A stretch of 64,000 nucleotides of DNA from Acuticoccus sp. I52.16.1. GTDB lineage: Bacteria; Pseudomonadota; Alphaproteobacteria; Rhizobiales; Amorphaceae. Position numbers and translations under genes: made by a program. The first letter of the stretch is position 1. The number at the start of each line of letters is the position of its first letter. The notes under the pieces are model-generated. The model did not search any database, was not told where the DNA came from, and saw nothing but the letters and a program-made list of their open reading frames with translations. Where the stretch lies: positions 4,333,219 to 4,397,218 of the forward strand of contig NZ_CP094828.1 of NCBI RefSeq assembly GCF_022865125.1. The letters run 5' to 3'. Below, in pieces: positions 19,285-30,112 of the stretch.

Positions 19285-19304
19285 CGGACCATGAGTTCAC
19301 GACC
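19285..19304 (-). repeat. Right terminal inverted repeat of the IS element
   Basis: Reads GGTCGTGAACTCATGGT on the minus strand, next to CTAG at 19304-19307; it lies about 60 bp upstream of the transposase start. Confidence 0.85.
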
Positions 19305-19322
19305 TAGGGGCGGGACCCATGA

Positions 19323-19469
19323 GGACGAACGGCGGACCCGGCTCTGATCTCCGAAGGGAACTCGCCATGGATCGGCGTCGGAGGCGATCTCCTCGTCACC
19401 TTCGCGAACGGCTTCGACGCCGCGCTGCCGACGGAAGCCGACGTGCTCCCCGAGCCGACGCTCGCCTGA
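19323..19469 (+). pseudogene. Possible C-terminal remnant of a lost gene
   Basis: A 48-codon open stretch without a start reads DPALISEGNSPWIGVGG, then DLLVTFANGFDAALP and ends EADVLPEPTLA. Composition and the acidic Pro-rich end look like a real protein tail. It loosely recalls the tail of the RTX protein downstream (GDVVAAFSDGFEAA), which could mean an eroded relative. Weak evidence: short, unsupported by homology. Confidence 0.3.
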
Positions 19470-19639
19470 GGCGCGACCGACATCGCTCCCGCGCCCGCGC
19501 CGCCCCCGCGGCGCCGTTTTCTTTCGCCCGCCCGCCAACCCATTGCGCGAATACAATGTCGACCGGAGCGGCCAGGGACTCGGCGATATCGCGGCTAATA
19601 TTCCGGCAAAAATTTAATTTCGCAGCATTGCTTAGCCGC

Positions 19640-19668
19640 TTGACGAATTCTCGGAATGGGACCTAAAT
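19640..19668 (+). promoter_or_regulatory. Sigma70-type promoter of the RTX gene
   Basis: TTGACG (19640-19645), 17-bp spacer, CTAAAT (19663-19668), located 35 bp before the RTX ATG inside an AT-rich stretch that stands out from the GC-rich surroundings. Confidence 0.5.
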
Positions 19669-19702
19669 CCTCACCCCTTCCACTGCACCCGACGATGCCG
19701 CC

Positions 19703-20641
19703 ATGAATACTCGCCCCCAACGCCCGCATACCGTCATCGGCACCGAGGGGCCGGACGACCTCCAAGCCTACGAGCCCGCAGGCGGGAGGGTCGAAGGCCT
19801 CGAAGGCGACGATACGATCAACGGCTCCGACTTCAACGATCGCCTGTTCGGCGGGCCCGGCACCAACATCGTCTACGGCCGCGGCGGCGACGACAAGCTG
19901 ATCGGCGTCTACGGTGAGGCCTACGGCGGCGACGGCGACGACAAGATCGTCGACACCTCGTTCGCCGACGGCGGCGCGGGGCACGATTGGATCGACAGCC
20001 GCGGCGGCAACGACACCGTGCTGGGCGGCGACGGCGACGACCTCATCCTCGCGCGCCGCGGCAACGACCTCGTGCGCGGCGGTGCGGGCGACGACTATAT
20101 CGACGGCGGCGACGGCAGCAACACGCTCGTGGGCGGCAGCGGCGACGACGTGATCCAAACCGGGCGCGGGTGGAGCATCCTCGCCGGACAGGACGGCAAC
20201 GACACCCTCTACGGCAACCGGTTCTCGGCGACGCTCCTGGGCGGCAACGGTTACGACGTGCTGATCGGCGGAAGCAAAGGCGACAGCATCTCCGGCGGCG
20301 ACGGCAGCGACCATATCTTCGGCGCCACCGGCCGCGACACGCTCCTCGGCGGCGAGGGCTACGACACGCTGGACGGTGGGCCCGGCCACGACATCGCGAC
20401 CGGCGGCGTCGGCAGGGACGTCTTCGTCATCAACGACGATGGGGGCGCGCTCGTCATCACCGACTTCGAGCAGGGCGTCGACAGCCTCTACCTCGACGGC
20501 CTGGACTACGACGACCTGACGTTCCGAGGGCGCGTGATCCTCGACGCACAGGGTGACGTCGTCGCCGCCTTCTCCGACGGGTTCGAGGCCGCGTCGTTGC
20601 GCGAGGAGTGGGACTTCTCGCACGATATCGCCGACTTCTGA
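19703..20641 (+). CDS. RTX / hemolysin-type calcium-binding repeat protein
   Basis: 312 residues. From about residue 34 to 245 it consists of glycine-aspartate nonapeptides of the GGxGxDxLx type (GGDGDDLILA, GGAGDDYIDG, GGSGDDVIQ, GGEGYDTLDG), which bind calcium and form a parallel beta-roll after secretion. A C-terminal domain follows (DVFVINDDGGALVITDFEQG, then VDSLYLDGLDYDD), typical of the region carrying the type I secretion signal. There is no N-terminal signal peptide and no catalytic domain, so it may be a structural or adhesive exoprotein. No type I exporter genes are adjacent. It sits in the accessory patch with an insertion sequence upstream. Confidence 0.9.
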   Translation: MNTRPQRPHTVIGTEGPDDLQAYEPAGGRVEGLEGDDTINGSDFNDRLFGGPGTNIVYGRGGDDKLIGVYGEAYGGDGDDKIVDTSFADGGAGHDWIDSRGGNDTVLGGDGDDLILARRGNDLVRGGAGDDYIDGGDGSNTLVGGSGDDVIQTGRGWSILAGQDGNDTLYGNRFSATLLGGNGYDVLIGGSKGDSISGGDGSDHIFGATGRDTLLGGEGYDTLDGGPGHDIATGGVGRDVFVINDDGGALVITDFEQGVDSLYLDGLDYDDLTFRGRVILDAQGDVVAAFSDGFEAASLREEWDFSHDIADF

Positions 20642-20677
20642 CCCCGCGCCGCTCCGATCGGCGCCGGCCGGCCGCGC

Positions 20678-23880
<3,203 letters not shown>

Positions 23881-23905
23881 GGCGCCGGGCGGTGGGCGAC
23901 CGGGC

Positions 23906-24988
23906 CTATTGCCCGGTCTTGACCCGCGTCCACTCGCGCGTCGCCACCCGCTGCGTGCGCGGCGGCAGCTCGGTGGTGGTGAACAGCTTCTCGACCACCT
24001 CCTGCGGCGGGTAGACGGCCGGATCGTCCAGCACCGCCTCGTCCACGAACTCCTGCGAGGCCTTGTTGGCGTTGGCGTAGTTCACGTAGTTCGTCGCCTT
24101 GGCGATCACCTCGGGCTTCATGATGTAGTCGAGGAAGGCGAGGGCGTTGTCCTTGTTGGGGGCGTCCGCCGGGATCGCCATCATGTCGAACCACATCATC
24201 GTCCCCTCCTTGGGGATCGAATATTCGACGGTGATGCCGTTGTCGGCTTCCGCGGCGCGGTCGCGCGCCTGGAGCACGTCGCCTGACCAGCCGACCGCGA
24301 GGCAGATGTCGCCGTTGGCGAGCGCGTTGATATATTCGGACGAATCGAACTTCTGCACGTAGGGGCGGATTTTCGTCAGCAGCTCCGCGCCCTTCTTGAT
24401 GTCGTCGGCCTCCTTGGAGTCGGGATCGAGGCCGAGATAGTTCATCGCGATGGGCAACATGTCGGTCGGCGCGTCGAGCACGAAGACGCCGCAATCCTCG
24501 AACTTGGAGACGACGTCGACGTCGAACAGCATGTCCCAGGATCCGACGGGGGCGTCCGGCATGCGCTCCTCGATCTTTTCCTTCACATAGCCGAGCCCGG
24601 TGGTGCCCCACATGTAGGGGATCGCGTACTCGGCGCCCGGATCATAGGTGTCGGTACGCTCGAGGATGTCGGCCCACAGGTTGTCGAAGTTGGGGAGCTT
24701 GGCCTTGTCGAGCGGGGCGAAGATACCGGCGCGGATCTGGCGCGACAGGAAATAGGCCGTCGGCACGACGATGTCGTACCCGGTGGAGCCGGCGAGGAGC
24801 TTGGCCTCGACCATCTCGTTGGAATCGAAGACGTCGTAGCGGACCTGGATGCCGGTCTCGGCGGTGAAGTCGGTCAGGATGCTTTCGTCGATATAGTCCG
24901 ACCAGTTGTAGATGTTGACGACCTCCTGCGCGGCGGCAGGGGTGGCGAACATCGCAAGGGCCAACCCGGTTTTGATCCAAAGATGCAT
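23906..24988 (-). CDS. potF: Polyamine (putrescine)-binding periplasmic protein, PotF type
   Basis: 360 residues. Signal peptide MHLWIKTGLALAMFATPAAAQ, then the family opening EVVNIYNWSDYIDESIL. The polyamine-binding protein pattern continues with VFDSNEMVEAKLL, GYDIVVPTAYFLSRQI, YMWGTTGLGYV, CLAVGWSGDVLQA and EGTMMWFDMMAIPADAPN. The acidic and aromatic residues that grip putrescine are embedded in these stretches. ATG 24988 has GGAG five bases upstream; the frame remains open into the preceding aminotransferase region but that is not coding. Together with the upstream transaminase it suggests uptake and deamination of putrescine-like diamines. Confidence 0.92.
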   Translation of the reverse strand: MHLWIKTGLALAMFATPAAAQEVVNIYNWSDYIDESILTDFTAETGIQVRYDVFDSNEMVEAKLLAGSTGYDIVVPTAYFLSRQIRAGIFAPLDKAKLPNFDNLWADILERTDTYDPGAEYAIPYMWGTTGLGYVKEKIEERMPDAPVGSWDMLFDVDVVSKFEDCGVFVLDAPTDMLPIAMNYLGLDPDSKEADDIKKGAELLTKIRPYVQKFDSSEYINALANGDICLAVGWSGDVLQARDRAAEADNGITVEYSIPKEGTMMWFDMMAIPADAPNKDNALAFLDYIMKPEVIAKATNYVNYANANKASQEFVDEAVLDDPAVYPPQEVVEKLFTTTELPPRTQRVATREWTRVKTGQ

Positions 24989-25098
24989 TGCGCGCTCCAT
25001 CGCTGGGCCGTTCGGCGTGGCCCCTTGTTGCGGCTGCGGGCAGCAATCGCTGTGCCAGCGCCGGCTTTGTGCCACTGTTTCCGATGCCCGCCGCGCGA

Positions 25099-26478
25099 TC
25101 AAGCGGGGAGTAGCTCCGCGGCCAACGCGTCCAAAGTCGCACGTGCGCGCGCCACCAGACGGTCCGCCGCCGCGTGCGAGATCACCAGCGGCGGGGCGAT
25201 GACCATCGTGTCCCCCACGGCGCGCATCACGAGACCGTTGGCGACCGCGAGATCCCGGCAGCGGGTGCCGGCGCCGGCGGCACCCGGGAAGCGCGCGAGC
25301 GCCGCCTTGTCGCGCACGAGCTCCAACGCGCCGATCAGGCCGCGCATGCGCGCCTCGCCCACGATCGGGTGATCGCCGAGGCTCGCCCAGCGCTTGGCGA
25401 GGTAGGGGCCGATGTCGTCCGCGACGCGCTCCACCAGCCGCTCGCGCGCGAAGATCGCCAGGTTGGCGAGGCCCGCCGCACATGCCGCCGGATGGCCGGA
25501 TGCGGTGTAGCCGTGGAAGAATTCGCCGCCCTCTTCCAGCGTCGCGGCCACGTCGTCGGAAAAGGCGACGCCGCCGCAGGGGACGTAGCCGGAGGTCATC
25601 GCCTTCGCCATGGTGACGATGTCGGGCGAGAAGCCGAACGTCTCGAACCCCCACATCGCCCCGGTGCGCCCGAAGCCGCAGATCACCTCGTCGGCGATCA
25701 GCAGGATATCGCGGCTGCGGCAGATCTCGGCGATGCGCGGCCAGTAGGTGTCCGGCGGGATGACGACGCCGCCCGCGCCCTGGATCGGCTCGCCGATGAA
25801 GGCGGCCACGGTGTCGGCGCCCAGCCGGTCGATCTCGGCGGCCAGCCGGTCGGCGGCGAAGATGCCGTACTCGTCCGGCGTCATGCCGAGATGGCGCCCG
25901 TCGCCGAACCAGTAGGGCTGGTCGATGTGGCTGATCCCCTCGATCGGCAGGCCCGACTGGGCGTGCATCGGTGCCATCCCGCCCAGCGACGCGCCCAGGA
26001 CCGTGGAGCCGTGATAGCCGTTGCGCCGCGCGATGAAGCGCTTCTTGCCCGGCCGGCCCTTGAGGTCCCAGTAGGTGCGCGCGGCGCGGAAGGCGGTGTC
26101 GTTCGCCTCCGAGCCGGAGCTGGTGAAGAACACGCGGTTCAGGTGCGCGGGCAGAAGCTCGGCGATCGCCTGCGCGTAGGTGGCGGCGAGCGGGTGCGTG
26201 CACTGGAAGAAGGTGTTGGTGTAGCTCAGCGTCGTCAGCGCCTCGGCCACCGCGTCGACGATCTCGCGCCGCCCGTAGCCGACCGCCACGTTCCACAGGC
26301 CCGACATGCCGTCGAGGATCTGGTGCCCCTCGCTGTCGGTCAGCGAGACGCCTTCGGCGCCGACGATCACCCGCGAGCCGGCCGCGTTGAGCGCGGCCAT
26401 GTCCGAGAAGGGGTGCCAGTGGTGGCGGGCGTCGACCGCCTGGATGTTCGCCGTCGCCGTGTTCGCCGGGCCTGCCAC
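25099..26478 (-). CDS. Class III omega-aminotransferase (polyamine:pyruvate type)
   Basis: 459 residues, PLP-dependent. Start HHWHPFSDMAALNAAG is typical of omega-transaminases. Other marks: FFTSSGSEANDTAFR (cofactor phosphate site), ARRNGYHGSTVLGASL, AAFIGEPIQGAGGVV, LLIADEVICGFGRTG (PLP-ring Asp) and IVTMAKAMTSGYVPCGG with Schiff-base Lys292. GTG start with GGAGG five bases upstream. Position directly before the putrescine-binding protein and polyamine ATPase supports a SpuC-like role, transferring the amino group of putrescine, spermidine or a similar amine to pyruvate. Other amines remain possible. Confidence 0.92.
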   Translation of the reverse strand: MAGPANTATANIQAVDARHHWHPFSDMAALNAAGSRVIVGAEGVSLTDSEGHQILDGMSGLWNVAVGYGRREIVDAVAEALTTLSYTNTFFQCTHPLAATYAQAIAELLPAHLNRVFFTSSGSEANDTAFRAARTYWDLKGRPGKKRFIARRNGYHGSTVLGASLGGMAPMHAQSGLPIEGISHIDQPYWFGDGRHLGMTPDEYGIFAADRLAAEIDRLGADTVAAFIGEPIQGAGGVVIPPDTYWPRIAEICRSRDILLIADEVICGFGRTGAMWGFETFGFSPDIVTMAKAMTSGYVPCGGVAFSDDVAATLEEGGEFFHGYTASGHPAACAAGLANLAIFARERLVERVADDIGPYLAKRWASLGDHPIVGEARMRGLIGALELVRDKAALARFPGAAGAGTRCRDLAVANGLVMRAVGDTMVIAPPLVISHAAADRLVARARATLDALAAELLPA

Positions 26479-26567
26479 GATGTCCTCCGCGCGTTGTCCG
26501 GCGGAGAGCTACCCCATCCGGCGCGCGGTTTGAATTCGCCGGGCCCGAAATATCCCCGCCGCGCCGC

Positions 26568-27047
26568 TCAGTCGGCGACGCCCTCGCGGCCTTCGATCGT
26601 CATCATCGTGGCGCTCAGCACCGCGACCAGCCGTTCCGCCCCGTTCGCCTCGGCGAAGACGTCGGCCTGGGCCAGGGTCAGCGTGCGGCCGGCTTTGACG
26701 ACGCGCCCGCGGGCGACGATGCGATCGCCCGCCGCCGGGGCGAGGAGGTTGATCTTGAACTCCACCGTCAGCACCCCCGCACCCGGCGGCATCAGGGTGA
26801 GCGCGGAATAGCCGGCCGCGCTGTCGGCGATGGCCGAGACGGCGCCGGCGTGGACGAAGCCGTGCTGCTGCGTGACCGCGGCGCCGGGCACCAGCGCGAT
26901 CGTCACCGCGCCGGGCTCCACCGCGCTCAGCGATGCGCCCAGCGTCTCCATCAGCCCCTGCTTGGCGAAGCTGGTGGTGACCCGTTCGCGAAAGGCCGGG
27001 TCGGCCGGGGGGCGCGGGGGTGGCGTGTCGGTCATCGCGTCGTCCAT
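26568..27047 (-). CDS. PaaI-family hotdog-fold thioesterase
   Basis: 159 residues, single hotdog domain. HGFVHAGAVSAIADSAAGYSA is the conserved HGG(x)-like active-site segment with the Asp on the long helix. LTVEFKINLLAPAAG and RVVKAGRTLTLAQADVF complete the PaaI pattern. Such enzymes hydrolyse aromatic or medium-chain acyl-CoAs that block pathways. Start at 27047 (MDDAMTDTP) or 27035 (MTDTP); the first 20 residues are Pro-rich and disordered. It faces away from the alcohol dehydrogenase gene and trails toward the transaminase with a 90-bp gap, so operon membership is unclear. Confidence 0.88.
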   Translation of the reverse strand: MDDAMTDTPPPRPPADPAFRERVTTSFAKQGLMETLGASLSAVEPGAVTIALVPGAAVTQQHGFVHAGAVSAIADSAAGYSALTLMPPGAGVLTVEFKINLLAPAAGDRIVARGRVVKAGRTLTLAQADVFAEANGAERLVAVLSATMMTIEGREGVAD

Positions 27048-27272
27048 TCTTCACCGTCGGGCGCCGGGGGCGGTGCCGCACCGGGGCCGTGCTTGCGGGC
27101 GGGGCGGCCGCAGTGGGCCGGCCGCGCGCCCACGCCGACATTCAAGCAACTCCACGAAAAGGACAATCACGCGACCTCGCCGCCATGCCCATGGGTGACA
27201 AGGCGCTAAAAAGAGACGAAAGTCTCGGCAAATCAGAGCGTGGCCCGCGTCGTTGCGGGCCGGGAGGGATCG

Positions 27273-28484
27273 ATGACCCTGAAAACCAAAGCCGCGGTGC
27301 TGCGCGAGCTGGCCAAACCGCTGCCCTACGCGCATTCCCGCCCCATCACGATCGAAGAGCTGACCATCGTGCCGCCGGGGCCGATGGACGTTCTCGTCAA
27401 GGTCGTCGGTGCGGGCCTTTGCCACTCGGACCTGTCGGTCATCAACGGCTCGCTGGGCCGGGGGCTGCCGGTGGTGCTCGGCCACGAGGGCGCGGGCGAG
27501 GTGCTGGAGGTCGGCTCGGCGATCACGGACCTGAAGCCGGGCGACCATATCGCCTTCCAGTTCGCCGGCAACTGCGGGCGCTGCAAGCAGTGCCAGGGCG
27601 GTAAGCCGCAGCTGTGCGAGACCTTCATGGCCGCCCGCGCCCACGGCGGGCTGATGTCGGGCGGCGTCCACTTCCGCGACGCGGACGGCGAGCCGGTCAA
27701 GCACATGGTCGGCGTCGCCTGCTTCTCCGAATATGTCGTCGTGCACCGCGGCTCGATCGTCGTCATCAACGATTCGCTGCCGCTGACCGAGGCGGCGCTC
27801 TTCGGCTGCGCGGTGATGACCGGCGTCGGTGCGGTGGTGAACACCAGCCAGGTGAAGCCCGGCGAATCGGTCGCCGTCTTCGGCCTCGGCGGCGTGGGGC
27901 TGTGCGGCGTGATGGGGGCGAAGGTCTCCGGCGCACACACCATCATCGCGGTCGACCTCGAGGACGCCAAGCTGAAGAAGGCGCTGGAGCTGGGGGCGAC
28001 GCACGCCTTCAACGCCAAGGACCCGGACCTCGTCGAGAAGATCAAGGACCTGACGAACGGCGGCGTCGACCATGCGGTCGAGCTTGCCGGCGCGATCCCG
28101 GCGATGGAGGCCGCCTACGCGGTCGCCTGCCGCGGCGGCAAGGTGGTGACGGCGGGCCTGTCGGGCACCGGCAAGACCTTCTCGGTCAACCACGGCGACC
28201 TGGTCCTGGGCGAGAAGCACGTGTGCGGCTCCTACATGGGCTCGTGCGTGCCGATGCGCGACATTCCGCGCTTCATCGAGCTCTACCAGTCCGGTGCGCT
28301 GCCGGTGGACGCGCTGATCGACGGGCTGGTGACCTTCGACGAGTTGAACGAGGGTTTCGACCGCCTGCACAACGGCACCGCGCTGCGCCAGGTCCTCGTC
28401 CCGCATGGACTCGACAGTGTCGGAGCCTCGGCCTCGGCCCAGGTGCGCGACGGGATCCCGGCGGCCCGCAGCGCCGACGTCTGA
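27273..28484 (+). CDS. Zinc-dependent alcohol dehydrogenase (MDR family)
   Basis: 403 residues from ATG 27273 with GGGAGGG upstream. Catalytic zinc ligands are Cys50 (GAGLCHSDLSV), His71-Glu72 (GHEGAGEV) and the Cys in LFGCAVMTG. The structural zinc has Cys101, 104, 107 and 115 (CGRCKQCQGGKPQLC). The NAD-binding loop is VFGLGGVGLCGVMGAK followed by the acidic VDLEDAK, favouring NAD+. It resembles class III/benzyl-type alcohol dehydrogenases that oxidise primary alcohols. The C-terminal 25 residues (VGASASAQVRDGIPAAR) are an extra tail. The CoA-transferase gene follows after 203 bp. Confidence 0.9.
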   Translation: MTLKTKAAVLRELAKPLPYAHSRPITIEELTIVPPGPMDVLVKVVGAGLCHSDLSVINGSLGRGLPVVLGHEGAGEVLEVGSAITDLKPGDHIAFQFAGNCGRCKQCQGGKPQLCETFMAARAHGGLMSGGVHFRDADGEPVKHMVGVACFSEYVVVHRGSIVVINDSLPLTEAALFGCAVMTGVGAVVNTSQVKPGESVAVFGLGGVGLCGVMGAKVSGAHTIIAVDLEDAKLKKALELGATHAFNAKDPDLVEKIKDLTNGGVDHAVELAGAIPAMEAAYAVACRGGKVVTAGLSGTGKTFSVNHGDLVLGEKHVCGSYMGSCVPMRDIPRFIELYQSGALPVDALIDGLVTFDELNEGFDRLHNGTALRQVLVPHGLDSVGASASAQVRDGIPAARSADV

Positions 28485-28687
28485 CGCGCGGCGCCCCGCC
28501 CGCGGGGCGATCCGCCGAGCGACCAGGCCGCCGTGCCGATCCCGGTGCGGCGGCCCACGCATATCCGGGGGGCGCTCGCGGCCGGCCGGCCGCCGCGTTG
28601 CCCAAAGACGAAAAAGGCGCTTGCCCCGTCCCCGGCTTCACGACACGAGTGGCACCGACGAAGAGCGACAGCGAGGGAGCGCGGGGC

Positions 28688-29827
28688 ATGAAGCCGCTAC
28701 ACGGCATCCGGGTGGTCGAGATCAGCCACATGATCATGGGGCCGTCCTGCGGCATGTACCTGGCGCTCATGGGGGCGGAGGTCATCAAGATCGAGCCGCC
28801 CCAGGGCGACAAGACGCGCGATCTGACCGGCATGGGCGCCGGCTTCTTCCCGACATTCAACCGCGGCAAGAAGTCCGTCACGCTCGACCTGAAGTCCGAG
28901 GACGGGCTGAAGCGGCTGCACGACCTCCTCGCCACCGCGGACGTCTTCGTCGAGAACTTCCGCGACGAGACGATCGAGTCGATGGGGCTGACGCCGGACG
29001 AGTTGCACGCGCTCTATCCGCGCCTCGTCACCGCGTCCTGCAAGGGCTTCCTGGAGGGGCCGTACAAGACCCGCACCGCACTCGACGAGGTGGTGCAGAT
29101 GATGACCGGCATGGCCTATATGACCGGCCCCACCGGGCGCCCGCTGCGCATCGGCTCCTCGGCGACGGACCTGATGGCGGGCCTTGCCAGCGCCTACGCG
29201 GTGATGGGCGAGCTGATGCAGCGCGAGCGCACGGGCAAGGGGGCCGACATTCGCACCGGCCTGTTCGAGACCAGCCTCCTGATGGTCTGCCAGCACATGG
29301 TGCAGTTCGACCTCGAAGGCGTCGAGGCGCCGCCGATGCCCGAACGGCACTTCTCCTGGCCGGTGTACGACATCTTCACCACCGCGGACGACCGCCAGAT
29401 CTTCGTCGGATCGGTGACGGAAGGGCAGTGGGCCAAGCTGTGCACCATCCTTGGCCTGAGCGACTATCTCACGGATCCGGAGCTGAAGACGCGGCCGCAG
29501 CAGATCGCCCAGCGTCACCGCACCATCCCGGTGATCGCCGAGGCGATCGCCCGGCAGCGCAGCGACCCGCTGGAGGCGGCGCTGGAGGCGGCGGGGCTCC
29601 CTTATTCGCCGATCCTGCGCCCCGCGGAGATGTACGACGACCCGCACGTCAACCGACCCGGCGGGCTCTTCGTCTCCAACGAGACCGGCGGCAAGAGCTT
29701 CCGCGCGCCGACACTGCCGTTCGAGGTCGACGGGGTGCCGCCGGTCGCCGATACGATGGACCTTCCGGCGATCGGCGAGCACAACGAGGAGATCCTCGGC
29801 GCCCTGGCGCAGACCGCGGAGCGCTAG
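28688..29827 (+). CDS. Family III (CaiB/BaiF) CoA-transferase
   Basis: 379 residues. Begins MKPLHGIRVVEISHMIMGPS with the family run LMGAEVIKIEPPQGDKTRD. Continues FNRGKKSVTLDLKS, FVENFRDETIESMGL and IGSSATDLMAGLASAYAVM, in which Asp161 is the catalytic aspartate forming the acyl-anhydride and CoA-thioester intermediate. GAGGGAG precedes the ATG. The enzyme moves CoA between carboxylic acids (formyl-, carnitine- or mesaconyl-type); the pair of acids cannot be told. It follows the alcohol dehydrogenase and precedes a TRAP transporter gene, compatible with a carboxylate-use cluster. Confidence 0.92.
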   Translation: MKPLHGIRVVEISHMIMGPSCGMYLALMGAEVIKIEPPQGDKTRDLTGMGAGFFPTFNRGKKSVTLDLKSEDGLKRLHDLLATADVFVENFRDETIESMGLTPDELHALYPRLVTASCKGFLEGPYKTRTALDEVVQMMTGMAYMTGPTGRPLRIGSSATDLMAGLASAYAVMGELMQRERTGKGADIRTGLFETSLLMVCQHMVQFDLEGVEAPPMPERHFSWPVYDIFTTADDRQIFVGSVTEGQWAKLCTILGLSDYLTDPELKTRPQQIAQRHRTIPVIAEAIARQRSDPLEAALEAAGLPYSPILRPAEMYDDPHVNRPGGLFVSNETGGKSFRAPTLPFEVDGVPPVADTMDLPAIGEHNEEILGALAQTAER

Positions 29828-29890
29828 GCCGCGCCCCACCGGCGGGCGCGGGCGATCGCCCGTGCGACATGCTTTCCCGCGCGAGGTGTG

Positions 29891-29906
29891 GTGCATCTGA
29901 TTGCAC
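29891..29906. promoter_or_regulatory. Palindromic candidate operator before the TRAP gene
   Basis: GTGCA-TCTGAT-TGCAC (29891-29906) in the AT-richer part of the 275-bp gap. The size and spacing are compatible with a GntR- or LacI-type site; this is inference only. Confidence 0.3.
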
Positions 29907-29978
29907 AATTGGCTAAGCCAGTCGGACGAAACGGACAGGCGGCGGCCCACGAGGCACCGCCGGGGAGAGAGACGCTCA

Positions 29979-30112
29979 TGCCGCACGACCCGCCCTCGAC
30001 GGGCCGCGCCGCCGTGCGCGCTCTGCCGGGAGCGAGCCCGAGCCGCTCGGCGATCGCCTCCGCCCACCGCGCGCTGCCTGCGTTCACCGCCGGGGCCGCG
30101 CCGTGGCGCTGA
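29979..30112 (+). CDS. Doubtful 44-codon ORF overlapping the TRAP permease start
   Basis: ATG 29979 follows GGGGAGAGAGACGCTC, a good ribosome binding site. The 44 residues (MPHDPPSTGRAAVRALPG...) are Pro/Ala/Arg-rich with no hydrophobic span, so this is not a TRAP small permease. The stop overlaps the TRAP GTG start by 10 bases. It may serve translational coupling or be chance in high-GC DNA. Confidence 0.25.

Larger units (their letters stand above)
18465..19304 (-). mobile_element. Complete IS5/IS427-type insertion sequence, 840 bp
   Basis: The ends read GGTCGTGGACTCATGG (left) and, reversed, GGTCGTGAACTCATGG (right), with one mismatch. They are flanked by a TA duplication within CTAG on both sides (18462-18465 and 19304-19307). 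Size, ends, TA target and the frameshifted transposase fit the IS427 group. It landed 4 bp after the end of the DUF4304 frame. Confidence 0.88.
19305..19702. other. 398-bp region between the IS element and the RTX gene
   Basis: Holds a possible gene remnant (19323-19469), then an unusually AT-rich stretch (about 19590-19670) with the putative RTX promoter. No intact gene is supported. Confidence 0.5.

Noticed and set aside
19595-20623. 342-codon minus-strand frame
   Set aside because: Exact antisense of the RTX repeats; its Ala/Val/Asp pattern is the mirror of Gly/Asp codons.
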